Shown here: piece by piece, positions 1-6,043 of the stretch
Numbering within the stretch: position 1 is the stretch's first letter
Layout of the letters: each line of letters opens with the position of its first letter
Origin: CAZWZG01 sp964638245
GTDB lineage: Bacteria > Pseudomonadota > Alphaproteobacteria > Rhodobacterales > Rhodobacteraceae
Assembly (NCBI GenBank): GCA_964638245.1
Contig: CAZWZG010000166.1
Location: forward strand, 1-6,426
Reading direction: 5' to 3'
DNA: 6,426 nt
Made by a program: the position numbers and the translations under genes
The notes under the pieces: model-generated
Database searches by the model: none
Seen by the model: the letters and a program-made list of their open reading frames with translations, nothing else
What the model was told of the DNA's origin: nothing

Positions 1-271
1 GGCCCATCATTTCCCAAAACTGGTTGTGGTTCCAAAGCTGGCTGATGTTGTTGAAAATGCCGTTCTGCGCGACCGCACCCGCGTCATACGTGCCAACAAT
101 GATTTCTTCGAGCGACTTGCCGTCCCACTCGGTACCCGAGATCAGCTTGTTGCCGTTGTCGACATAAGCCTTGTGATGAAGGTCGTGGTGGTACTCCAGC
201 GTCTCCTTGCTCATGCCGAGATCGGCAAGCGCATCGTGTGCATAGGGAAGATCGGGAAGGTCGAATGCCAT
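1..271 (-). CDS. sodB: Iron superoxide dismutase, N-terminal part (cut by window edge)
   Basis: Converts superoxide to oxygen and hydrogen peroxide, normally as a cytoplasmic dimer. Only the first 90 codons are present; the C-terminal domain with the last two metal ligands lies outside the window. The protein begins MAFDLPDLPYAHDAL, as Fe-type enzymes do. By alignment from memory with E. coli SodB, His28 (in LEYHHDLHHKAYV) and His82 (in QLWNHNQFW) are the first two metal ligands. Gln78 just before WNH is typical of Fe-SOD; Mn-SOD usually has Gly there. The ATG start at 271 is supported by a GAGGGG ribosome binding site 6 nt upstream (278-283). The site runs into CCCC, so GGGGCCCC (274-281) is self-complementary. 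The gene is divergent from the glycosyltransferase at 477. The family is certain; Fe versus cambialistic metal use is inferred. Confidence 0.95.
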   Translation of the reverse strand, partial: MAFDLPDLPYAHDALADLGMSKETLEYHHDLHHKAYVDNGNKLISGTEWDGKSLEEIIVGTYDAGAVAQNGIFNNISQLWNHNQFWEMMG

Positions 272-297
272 TGGGGGCCCCTCTTTGATGTCATTGC

Positions 298-321
298 TGT
301 CGCAAGACAGATGTTGCGACA
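298..321. promoter_or_regulatory. Perfect inverted repeat in the sodB upstream region (candidate operator or leader hairpin)
   Basis: TGTCGCAA (298-305) and TTGCGACA (314-321) are perfect 8-bp inverted repeats separated by 8 nt, with half-site centres 16 nt apart, which suits a dimeric helix-turn-helix regulator. A second, overlapping structure is CTGTC-GCAA-GACAG (297-310), a 5-bp stem with a GNRA-type loop on the plus strand. The element ends 26 nt before the sodB start. It does not match the iron-response consensus motifs I know for rhodobacteria, so no regulator is assigned. Confidence 0.5.
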
Positions 322-336
322 ACCCTCAGGCGTCAA
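308..336 (-). promoter_or_regulatory. Weak candidate sigma-70-like promoter for sodB
   Basis: On the minus strand TTGACG (336-331) matches the -35 consensus in five of six positions. About 17-18 nt downstream the -10 region (CATCTG/ATCTGT, near 308-313) is poor. If real, the inverted repeat at 298-321 would overlap the -10 region and start site, a typical repressor position. The assignment rests mostly on the -35 box and the distance to sodB. Confidence 0.25.
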
Positions 337-476
337 CCCCAAACCCGAGATTGGCCTATTTCGCGCGCGTTTATTCTACTTTGGGACAACCAAGGATTGC
401 CTCTGGAGCGGATTGGGTTGCAGGAGCGCACAAATTTGCGCAGCGTTGCCATGTCTCCGCTGCACGCGATGTTCCC

Positions 477-1661
477 ATGTCCAAAACCCGCACCACGACA
501 TTTTCGATCTGCCTCGTTTCGCGGGAAACGCCGGATATCGTCGAGCGCTTTTTGAAGTACCATGTCGCGCTTGGCGCCGAGGAGATCTTTTTGTTTCATG
601 ACGGGCCGTCCGCCGACCTTTGGGACCACGGCTTGCAGCTTGAGGAAGAAACTTCGGCGCGCTGCCGGATCATTGGCACCGAAGACGAGGTCTGGCCCAA
701 AGAGGTCAAACGAAACCCAAGGACATTCATTCCGCGACAGGAGGCGCTTTTTAATCATGCCTATTCGTTGTGTCAGAGCGATTGGCTGATTTGCATTGAT
801 GCGGACGAATTTCTATTTGGTGACAGGGCTATAGGCGAGATCCTCGGAGATATTTCCCCCGACGTCTCAAGCGTGACAATTGAAAATGTAGAAGCGGTTT
901 GGGGACCGGGTGAGCCGCTGGGGAAGTCCTTTGCCTCGACACATTTTCGCCGTCAGATGCCGCCGTCGCCTGACCGTGCGGACCGTTTACACAAGGCGCA
1001 CGGGCCCACCGCGCGACTTTTAAATGCCGAGGGCTTTGTCGGTCACACGTTGGGGAAATCAGCCCATCGGGTCGCCGCAGGCTTGGATCACATCGCCGTC
1101 CATTGGGGCGAAAACAACGCTACGAATATCTCCCGACCTTTGGGGCAAGTCATCAACGACCGGGATGCCCTTCTTCTCGCGCATTTCGATGCCGTCTCGT
1201 TTCAACGCTGGCGCGATAAGTTCGACCACCGAAAGCGCATGAATTTGGGGGACCGACGTCGGAAAATTCTTGCCCGCGTCATCAACATGGCCATGCGCTT
1301 TGGCTATGGGCCACGGCTTTTTCGGATGCTGTATGGTCTGAATGCGCGTCAGATCGAACAGCTTGGTCCAGATGTCGTGTTTCGCCGGGACCTTTTTTCA
1401 GGCCTCGAAGAACCCGACCGGGGATGCGGCCGCGTTCGCCAACACATCAAACGCGTATCCCGCGACCGACCGGAAAACGATCATTTCAACAGCCTCTGCA
1501 TCCCGGAACCAGAACGCAGCGGGGATCTGGGCCAGACGCGTACGGCGGAACCGTCCGGGCGGGAGCGCCTTGGTCGAAACATCGGCGGGCGTAAGTTTGG
1601 CAAGCGTGTCGCGCAGCGCCCCTGCCGACCCGGTCAAAAGGAAGACCGCACGCGCGTCTGA
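477..1661 (+). CDS. Glycosyltransferase family 2-like protein with run-on C-terminus
   Basis: Predicted cytoplasmic glycosyltransferase, probably acting on surface polysaccharide or another glycan; donor and acceptor are unknown. The N-terminus (FSICLVSRETPDIVERFLKYHVALGAEEIFLF, quoted here in two parts: FSICLVSRETPDIVERF then LKYHVALGAEEIFLF) resembles the strand, contact-residue and YHxxLG pattern of the Glyco_tranf_2_4 group. The metal/nucleotide-sugar motif DADEF is at residues 108-112, and LLAHFDAVSFQRWRDKF (about 233-249) resembles the conserved C-terminal motif of these proteins. ATG 477 was chosen because the homologous part starts there; upstream in-frame sequence to 285 looks non-coding. 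No Shine-Dalgarno is visible before 477, so expression may be weak. Recognisable protein ends near residue 307; the last 86 residues, rich in Arg, Pro and Gly, are encoded antisense to soxG. It ends at TGA 1659-1661. The gene may have lost its own stop. Confidence 0.8.
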   Translation: MSKTRTTTFSICLVSRETPDIVERFLKYHVALGAEEIFLFHDGPSADLWDHGLQLEEETSARCRIIGTEDEVWPKEVKRNPRTFIPRQEALFNHAYSLCQSDWLICIDADEFLFGDRAIGEILGDISPDVSSVTIENVEAVWGPGEPLGKSFASTHFRRQMPPSPDRADRLHKAHGPTARLLNAEGFVGHTLGKSAHRVAAGLDHIAVHWGENNATNISRPLGQVINDRDALLLAHFDAVSFQRWRDKFDHRKRMNLGDRRRKILARVINMAMRFGYGPRLFRMLYGLNARQIEQLGPDVVFRRDLFSGLEEPDRGCGRVRQHIKRVSRDRPENDHFNSLCIPEPERSGDLGQTRTAEPSGRERLGRNIGGRKFGKRVAQRPCRPGQKEDRTRV

Positions 1662-1973
1662 GACATCCGCGACAAGGCAATGCTCGCCTTCAAGTGTCGT
1701 CCTGATCTGGTGCACCGCCGTTGCGCGATCAGCATAGGGGCACAGGACCATCAATTCGTCCGGCGACATCCAGAGGATGCCTTTTTCGCCGACGCAGTTC
1801 GCCTCGCCCTGCCCCGGGAAATCGACCCCGGCCACGCCCGAGGCTGCACTCTTGAGCCTGCTCTTGGATAGGTCACCGCGGATCGTGATCATGCCGCGCA
1901 GGCCAACTTCTTCAACGCGCACAAGGCCTTGCGCGGTCTTGCCGTTCAGAACGCTTTGCGCTGTTTCAGACAT
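1398..1973 (-). CDS. soxG: Sarcosine oxidase gamma subunit
   Basis: Smallest-but-one subunit of heterotetrameric sarcosine oxidase, 191 aa, the usual length. It carries no flavin itself; its fold is related to the folate-binding GcvT-like domain and it packs against the alpha subunit. Family-typical stretches are GMITIRGDL (28-36), WMSPDELMVL (68-77), DVSDARAVFLLTG (103-115), RFRRTRLAQIPAAFW (141-155) and FRSVAGYAFDVL (167-178). The start at 1973 is chosen because it overlaps the soxA stop in ATGTCTGA and has GGGGGAG (1981-1987) 7 nt upstream; the frame stays open to 2147 but that part lies inside soxA. It is the last gene of the sox cluster. Its 3' half is overlapped on the other strand by the glycosyltransferase frame. 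No intrinsic terminator is visible after its stop at 1398. Confidence 0.95.
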   Translation of the reverse strand: MSETAQSVLNGKTAQGLVRVEEVGLRGMITIRGDLSKSRLKSAASGVAGVDFPGQGEANCVGEKGILWMSPDELMVLCPYADRATAVHQIRTTLEGEHCLVADVSDARAVFLLTGSAGALRDTLAKLTPADVSTKALPPGRFRRTRLAQIPAAFWFRDAEAVEMIVFRSVAGYAFDVLANAAASPVGFFEA

Positions 1974-4900
1974 TCTGCTTCTCCCCCTCGGGATCAAAGA
2001 AGACCGGAGAGACGATCCGCGCTTCATAGACCTTGCCGTCCGTACCGGGGAACTTGAGTATGTCGCCCATGCGTTCGGGGCCATTTTCAACCAATCCCAT
2101 GGCGATGCCGCGGCCAAGCGTTGGGGAATGATAGGTCGATGTGACACGCCCGATCATGGCGATCTGTCCGTTCTCGTTCACGCCCGCCTTCTGACCGGGT
2201 GCAAAATCGCGCGCACTTTCATAGGCGCCGGTTTCGGTGTCCACCGCATAGGCTCCATCGGGCAGAACTGAGCCATCCAGCGTTTCAAGTCCGACAAGGC
2301 GCCAGCGGTACGGATCAGTCATGTGCTCACGTTCCTGCGCGCGTTTGCCCAGATAATCGTCCTTTTTCTTCGAAATCGCCCAGTTCAGGGCGAGGTCTTG
2401 GGGGATAACCGTGCCGTCAGTTTCATCCCCGATCATGATAAAGCCCTTCTCGGCGCGCATGATATGGAGCGCCTCAGTGCCATAGGGCTGCACCCCGTGT
2501 TCCGCGCCAGCTTTCAGCAATGCGTCCCAGAATGCCCGGCCCTCGTTGGCCCCAACCGCGACTTCGTAAGAGAGTTCGCCGGAGAAAGAGATGCGGAACA
2601 CCCGCGCTTCGATCCCGCCAAGCGTTCCATCCGCCCACGCCATAAACGGCAGGTTTTCGGCGGAAACGTCCATGCCCCCAAGGCCTTCGAGCACGGCGCG
2701 CGCCTTGGGTCCGACCACCGCGATCTGGGCATATTGCTCGGTCAGGTTGGCGGTATAGACCTGCCAGTCCCACCATTCGGTCTGAAGCCACTCTTCCATA
2801 TGGGCGTGGATGCGGTCGGCTCCACCGGATGTTGTGTGGCACAGGAATGTCGTTTCATCGATGCGCGCGACGACGCCGTCATCGGTCAAGAACCCGTTCT
2901 CGGTGCACATCAGTCCATAGCGGCACCGGCCCGGTTTCAAAGTGCTCATCATGTTGGTGTAGAGCATGTCGAGGAACTTGCCGGCATCTGGCCCAGTGAC
3001 AAGGATCTTGCCAAGTGTCGAGGCATCCAAAAGGCCAACGCGATTGCGGGTGTTGGTCACCTCACGATGCACCGCCTCCTCAACGGTCTCGCTGCCTTGC
3101 AGGAAAGCATAGGGGCGCCGCCAGTGGCCGACGGGTTCCCAATGGGCTCCGTTGGCGTCGTGCCAGTCATGCAGCGGTGAGCGGCGGATTGGTTGGAACA
3201 GATGGCCGCGCGCCTCACCCGCAATCGCGCCCATGGAAATCGGAGCATAGGGCGGGCGGAAGGTGGTTGTGCCGGTCTCGGGGATCGAGTTGCCAAGCTC
3301 TTTGGAGAGTACCGCCAGCCCATTGATATTGCTCAGCTTCCCTTGATCCGTCGCCATTCCAAGCGTTGTATAGCGCTTCGTATGCTCGACGCTTTCGAAA
3401 CCTTCGCGTGCCGCCAACTCGACGTCCGTGACCTTCACGTCGTTCTGAAAATCGAGCCATGTTTTTGCACGCAATTCGTCGGATGCATTCAGCGGCATAT
3501 TCCAAACGGCAGCGATCGGCGTGCCTTCGGTCTTTGACGCTGATGGCCCTTTCTTGCGCTTTGGCGTGTGGCCCAGATCCTTCGCCGCCGCTTTGCCCGA
3601 CGAATCCGCTTCGAGCAAAGCGGCGCTGGGATCAAAGGTCCCGTTTGCAGCACCCACAATCGCCATGATGACGCTGCCGTCCGCTCCGATTGGCGCGCGC
3701 TCGGGGTCCGGGCGGAAAGCGGCCAAGGCCTCATCCCAGAACAGTTTGCCACCCGTATGGGACCACAAGTGCACTGCGGGCGACCAGCCGCCCGACATCG
3801 CGACCGCATCGCAGTCAATTTCGTCGGTGACCTCGCCCGAGCCGTTTTGATCGCACAGAGCAACGCCCTGAACGCGACCTTTGCCGGTCACCTTGGCAAT
3901 CCCGGTGCCCAGAGCCACGCGAATGCCCATCTCCCGAGCTGTCTCGATTAGGTCTCCTGTGACTTCGTCACGCGCATCGACAATTGCGGGCACCCCTAGG
4001 CCTGCGGATTTGAGCGAAATTGCGGTGCGATAGGCGTCGTCGTTGTTGGTGACGACAACCGTCCGCTTGCCCGGTGCGGCGGCGTAATCGGCCACATAGT
4101 CACGGGCAGCAGCACAAAGAAGAACGCCCGGCAAGTCATTGTTTGCAAATGACAAAGGTCGCTCGATAGCTCCTGAAGCCAGAACGATCCGCTTTGCACG
4201 GATCCGCCAGAGCCTATGGCGCGGCCCCTCCGCCTCGGGGACGTGATCGCTCAGCCGTTCATAGGCCAGGACATAGCCATGATCGTACACACCGGCGGCC
4301 ATAGTTCGATTACGCAGCCGGGCGTTTGGCAGCGCCTGCAGCGCCGCGACGCTTTCGTCGACCCACCTCTCTGCGGGCGCACCATCAATCTCGACGCCGT
4401 CTACTGGCGCGCGTCCGCCCCAATGTGCGGATTGTTCGACGAGGAGGGTTTCTGCCCCGGCCTCTGCTGCAGCCCTCGCGGCTTGCAGACCCGCTATTCC
4501 ACCCCCAATAACAAGCACATCCACAGTGACATTAAAGTGCTCATACGTGTCCGCATCGCGCGCATTCGGCGCAGGGCCAAGACCAGCTGCGTTGCGGATG
4601 AAGGGCTCGTAGATGTGTTTCCAGAACGGACGGGGGTGCAGGAAGGTTTTGTAGTAGAAACCGGCGGGCAGGAACTTTGACAGATGTGCGTTGACGATGC
4701 CGACGTCGAACTCGAGGCTGGGCCAGTGGTTCTGGCTTTTGGCTTCGAGCCCTTCGACCAGTTCGGTCGTCGTTGCACGGGCGTTTGGATCGAGCGTCTT
4801 GCCCTTCCCGAGGGTTAAGAGCGCGTTCGGCTCTTCGTGGCCGTTGGTCACAAGACCACGCGGGCGGTGGTATTTAAAGCTGCGCCCCAAGAGCGTCTGC

Positions 4901-5028
4901 CCTTCGGCCATGAGCGCCGAGGCGAGCGTGTCGCCTTGATATCCGGACATGGCCTTGCCGTTGAAGGTGAACTTCACCGGCTTGGAACGGTCGATCAGGC
5001 GACCGCCCGTGGGCAAGCGCGCGCTCAT
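1966..5028 (-). CDS. soxA: Sarcosine oxidase alpha subunit
   Basis: Large subunit of the folate-dependent enzyme that turns sarcosine, tetrahydrofolate and oxygen into glycine, 5,10-methylenetetrahydrofolate and hydrogen peroxide. In the family the alpha subunit binds NAD+ and the folate. The product is 1020 aa, about the family's normal size. Order of parts: a ferredoxin-like non-iron N-terminal domain (about 15-90, with KYHRPRG at 52-58); a Rossmann domain with VDVLVIGGGIAGLQAARAA (169-187); a second nucleotide-binding half (about 280-470); a Lys/Ser-rich linker (about 478-503); the conserved segment FESVEHTKRYTTLGMATDQG (544-563); and the GcvT-like folate-binding region (about 612-1015). 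ATG 5028 is chosen because it overlaps the soxD stop as ATGA and has GGGGGA (5036-5041) 7 nt upstream. The open frame continues to 5172 but only inside soxD. No truncation or frameshift is seen. Confidence 0.97.
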   Translation of the reverse strand: MSARLPTGGRLIDRSKPVKFTFNGKAMSGYQGDTLASALMAEGQTLLGRSFKYHRPRGLVTNGHEEPNALLTLGKGKTLDPNARATTTELVEGLEAKSQNHWPSLEFDVGIVNAHLSKFLPAGFYYKTFLHPRPFWKHIYEPFIRNAAGLGPAPNARDADTYEHFNVTVDVLVIGGGIAGLQAARAAAEAGAETLLVEQSAHWGGRAPVDGVEIDGAPAERWVDESVAALQALPNARLRNRTMAAGVYDHGYVLAYERLSDHVPEAEGPRHRLWRIRAKRIVLASGAIERPLSFANNDLPGVLLCAAARDYVADYAAAPGKRTVVVTNNDDAYRTAISLKSAGLGVPAIVDARDEVTGDLIETAREMGIRVALGTGIAKVTGKGRVQGVALCDQNGSGEVTDEIDCDAVAMSGGWSPAVHLWSHTGGKLFWDEALAAFRPDPERAPIGADGSVIMAIVGAANGTFDPSAALLEADSSGKAAAKDLGHTPKRKKGPSASKTEGTPIAAVWNMPLNASDELRAKTWLDFQNDVKVTDVELAAREGFESVEHTKRYTTLGMATDQGKLSNINGLAVLSKELGNSIPETGTTTFRPPYAPISMGAIAGEARGHLFQPIRRSPLHDWHDANGAHWEPVGHWRRPYAFLQGSETVEEAVHREVTNTRNRVGLLDASTLGKILVTGPDAGKFLDMLYTNMMSTLKPGRCRYGLMCTENGFLTDDGVVARIDETTFLCHTTSGGADRIHAHMEEWLQTEWWDWQVYTANLTEQYAQIAVVGPKARAVLEGLGGMDVSAENLPFMAWADGTLGGIEARVFRISFSGELSYEVAVGANEGRAFWDALLKAGAEHGVQPYGTEALHIMRAEKGFIMIGDETDGTVIPQDLALNWAISKKKDDYLGKRAQEREHMTDPYRWRLVGLETLDGSVLPDGAYAVDTETGAYESARDFAPGQKAGVNENGQIAMIGRVTSTYHSPTLGRGIAMGLVENGPERMGDILKFPGTDGKVYEARIVSPVFFDPEGEKQNV

Positions 5029-5354
5029 GAGAAAATCCCCCAGGACCAACCAGGGCGCTTCTTGCTCAGATGCGTCTTTACGTCTTTGGGCGGCTCGCTG
5101 GTCTGCGCCGAGTAGGTGCCGAAGACCTCGAGCGTCGTGGTGCAGCGCGCGGCGTGGAACCACTTGCCGCATCCATAGGTGTGACGCCAGCGTTCGAAAT
5201 GGAGGCCCTTGGGATTTTCTCTCATGAAAAGATAGGCTTCGAAGGCGTCGTCGTCCGCGCCGACCGTCTCACGCGTCAGGTGCGCTTCACCGCCAGCGGT
5301 GAGTTCCGTCTCATCGGCGTCAACGCCGCAATAGGGGCAAGTCAGGATGAGCAT
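5025..5354 (-). CDS. soxD: Sarcosine oxidase delta subunit
   Basis: Small zinc-binding subunit, 109 aa, of heterotetrameric sarcosine oxidase. The N-terminus MLILTCPYCG gives Cys6 and Cys9. The conserved block RWRHTYGCGKWFHAARCTT (55-73) supplies His58 and Cys62, which fill the zinc site known for this family (two Cys near the N-terminus, then His and Cys near residue 60). The block GEAHLTRE (22-29) and the FMRENPKG motif (43-50) are also typical. Its TGA overlaps the soxA ATG by 4 nt, so translation is probably coupled. It starts only 6 nt after the stop of the upstream exported gene; GGAG (5369-5372) is 14 nt away, too far for a good ribosome binding site, so coupling to that gene is likely. 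Confidence 0.95.
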   Translation of the reverse strand: MLILTCPYCGVDADETELTAGGEAHLTRETVGADDDAFEAYLFMRENPKGLHFERWRHTYGCGKWFHAARCTTTLEVFGTYSAQTSEPPKDVKTHLSKKRPGWSWGIFS

Positions 5355-5360
5355 GGGTCG

Positions 5361-5876
5361 TCAGGGCGCTCCGAGGCAGGCATCGATGGCCACCAACGCG
5401 TCGCGATACCGGCCAAGTTCGATGGGGATCGTGTCGTTGTTTTCGGCAACCTCGACGGTCATGTAGATCCCCTCGGGGATCATGTTTTCAAAGGCCGTGA
5501 TTTCATCAAGCGTCTCAAACGGCAGCATGAAATCGCCTTCGCGGGTCTCCGTCGCACGATCCAGTGCTTCTTCGCCATCGACGCTAACGCGCAGGCTTGC
5601 GGTGCCTGACAAAAGGGCCGTGGACTCGACATAGCCGATGGTGTGCCAGCGCTGCCCAGCGTTGGTTTGGAAGTAGGTGTAAATGAAGTCTTGCCCCGCC
5701 GTGCTCTTGGAGCGGATCGAGGCCAGGCAGACGGGTTGGTCCATGACGCGGGCGACCGAATATCCAGAGGCGTCGGAAAAGGGTTCGATCTGTTGGGCTG
5801 CCGCTGGCAATGCGATTAGGGCGGCAAAGAGGGCCGGAAAAACGCGTCGGGAAAACGTATGCTTTGCGTATGGCAA
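5361..5876 (-). CDS. Small exported protein of unknown function inside the sox cluster
   Basis: I do not recognise this 171-aa protein. It begins with a clear Sec signal peptide: basic n-region (K5, R10, R11), hydrophobic VFPALFAALIALPAAA (12-27) and an AAA-QQ cleavage site after residue 27, so the mature protein of about 144 aa should be periplasmic. It is acidic and has two cysteines, Cys50 in QPVCLAS and Cys167 near the end (AIDACLGAP), which could form a disulfide. There are no other membrane segments and no catalytic motif I can name. The general look (short periplasmic domain with N- and C-terminal Cys) recalls invasion-associated locus B-type proteins, but only loosely. The TTG start is chosen for its excellent GGAGGTG site 8 nt upstream and because it puts the signal peptide at the N-terminus. 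The same frame stays open to an ATG at 6044 overlapping the soxB stop. It lies 6 nt before soxD, so it is probably co-transcribed with soxDAG. Confidence 0.8.
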   Translation of the reverse strand: MPYAKHTFSRRVFPALFAALIALPAAAQQIEPFSDASGYSVARVMDQPVCLASIRSKSTAGQDFIYTYFQTNAGQRWHTIGYVESTALLSGTASLRVSVDGEEALDRATETREGDFMLPFETLDEITAFENMIPEGIYMTVEVAENNDTIPIELGRYRDALVAIDACLGAP

Positions 5877-5884
5877 GTGTATGG

Positions 5885-5891
5885 CACCTCC
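5885..5891 (-). promoter_or_regulatory. Strong ribosome binding site that supports a TTG start
   Basis: GGAGGTG on the minus strand is a near-perfect Shine-Dalgarno sequence placed 8 nt before TTG (5876-5874). There is no in-frame ATG nearby: the next downstream candidates fall within or after the signal peptide. It is the best ribosome binding site in the window and decides the start of the exported protein. Confidence 0.75.
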
Positions 5892-5944
5892 GTGCGGTTG
5901 GTTAGCGGTGGACGCACCTGTGTTTGCCTTAGAGATGAGGGCTT

Positions 5945-5995
5945 GCCCGTGCCGCGGGGTGGGCAGAATGCGCACCCCGTGGGGGCGGTGCGGGC
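5945..5995 (-). other. GC-rich stem-loop after soxB
   Basis: On the minus strand CGGGGTG (5979-5973) pairs perfectly with CACCCCG (5961-5955) around an 11-nt loop, and outer GCCCG (5995-5991) can pair with CGGGC (5949-5945), with an asymmetric internal bulge between. No T-run follows, so it is not a standard intrinsic terminator. It could protect or set the level of the soxB mRNA 3' end. Confidence 0.5.
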
Positions 5996-5999
5996 ATGT

Positions 6000-6016
6000 C
6001 CGGTGGTTCCCACCGG
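6000..6016 (-). other. Short perfect hairpin just after soxB
   Basis: CCGGTGG and CCACCGG form a perfect 7-bp stem with a 3-nt GAA loop on the minus strand. It begins 27 nt after the soxB stop codon. The next bases are ACATGCCC rather than a T-run, so termination without Rho is unlikely. Together with the stem-loop directly downstream it makes a tandem structure. Confidence 0.55.
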
Positions 6017-6043
6017 GCGAGACTTTCAATCCAAATCGAAACA

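Larger units (their letters stand above)
272..476. other. Divergent intergenic region between sodB and the glycosyltransferase
   Basis: This 205-nt stretch must carry the promoters of both flanking genes. Apart from the inverted repeat near sodB and the weak TTGACG box, I see a possible plus-strand -10-like TATTCT (372-377) preceded by TTGGCC (351-356) with a short 15-nt spacer, which is weak. A run of alternating CG (362-369) lies between. There is no RNA gene or coding region that I can support. Confidence 0.5.
5877..6043. other. Spacer between soxB and the exported gene
   Basis: This 167-nt gap is the only sizeable gap in the sox cluster. It contains two GC-rich hairpins and the ribosome binding site of the exported gene. 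I see no convincing promoter on the minus strand and no RNA gene. The frame of the exported gene is open across it, but the translation there is rich in Pro, His and Arg and looks non-coding. Confidence 0.5.

Noticed and set aside
362..369. Alternating CG run as a Z-DNA or repeat element
   Set aside because: Eight bases of CG alternation are expected by chance in a GC-rich genome.
285..476. 64-residue N-terminal extension of the glycosyltransferase
   Set aside because: The sequence is unlike the family, overlaps the sodB promoter region and palindrome, and the homologous protein starts at 477.
26..601. Plus-strand open frame of 191 aa across sodB and the intergenic region
   Set aside because: It is antisense to the clear sodB coding sequence and its translation matches no family I recognise.
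333..758. Minus-strand open frame of 141 aa inside the glycosyltransferase
   Set aside because: It is antisense to the conserved N-terminal part of the glycosyltransferase, with no ribosome binding site or domain.
1974..2147. Longer soxG start
   Set aside because: It lies within the conserved end of soxA; the 8-nt overlap start at 1973 has a good ribosome binding site and fits the family length.
2323..3180. Plus-strand open frame of 285 aa antisense to soxA
   Set aside because: Long antisense frames are common opposite GC-rich genes; no domain, and soxA is fully intact on the other strand.
5029..5172. Longer soxA start
   Set aside because: The extra residues are soxD read in another frame; ATG 5028 has GGGGGA upstream and matches the family N-terminus.
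5070..5609. Plus-strand open frame of 179 aa opposite soxD and the exported gene
   Set aside because: It spans two real minus-strand genes, lacks any family resemblance and has no clear start signal.
6000..6016. Intrinsic terminator after soxB
   Set aside because: The hairpin is perfect but has no following T-run on the minus strand, so Rho-independent termination is not supported.
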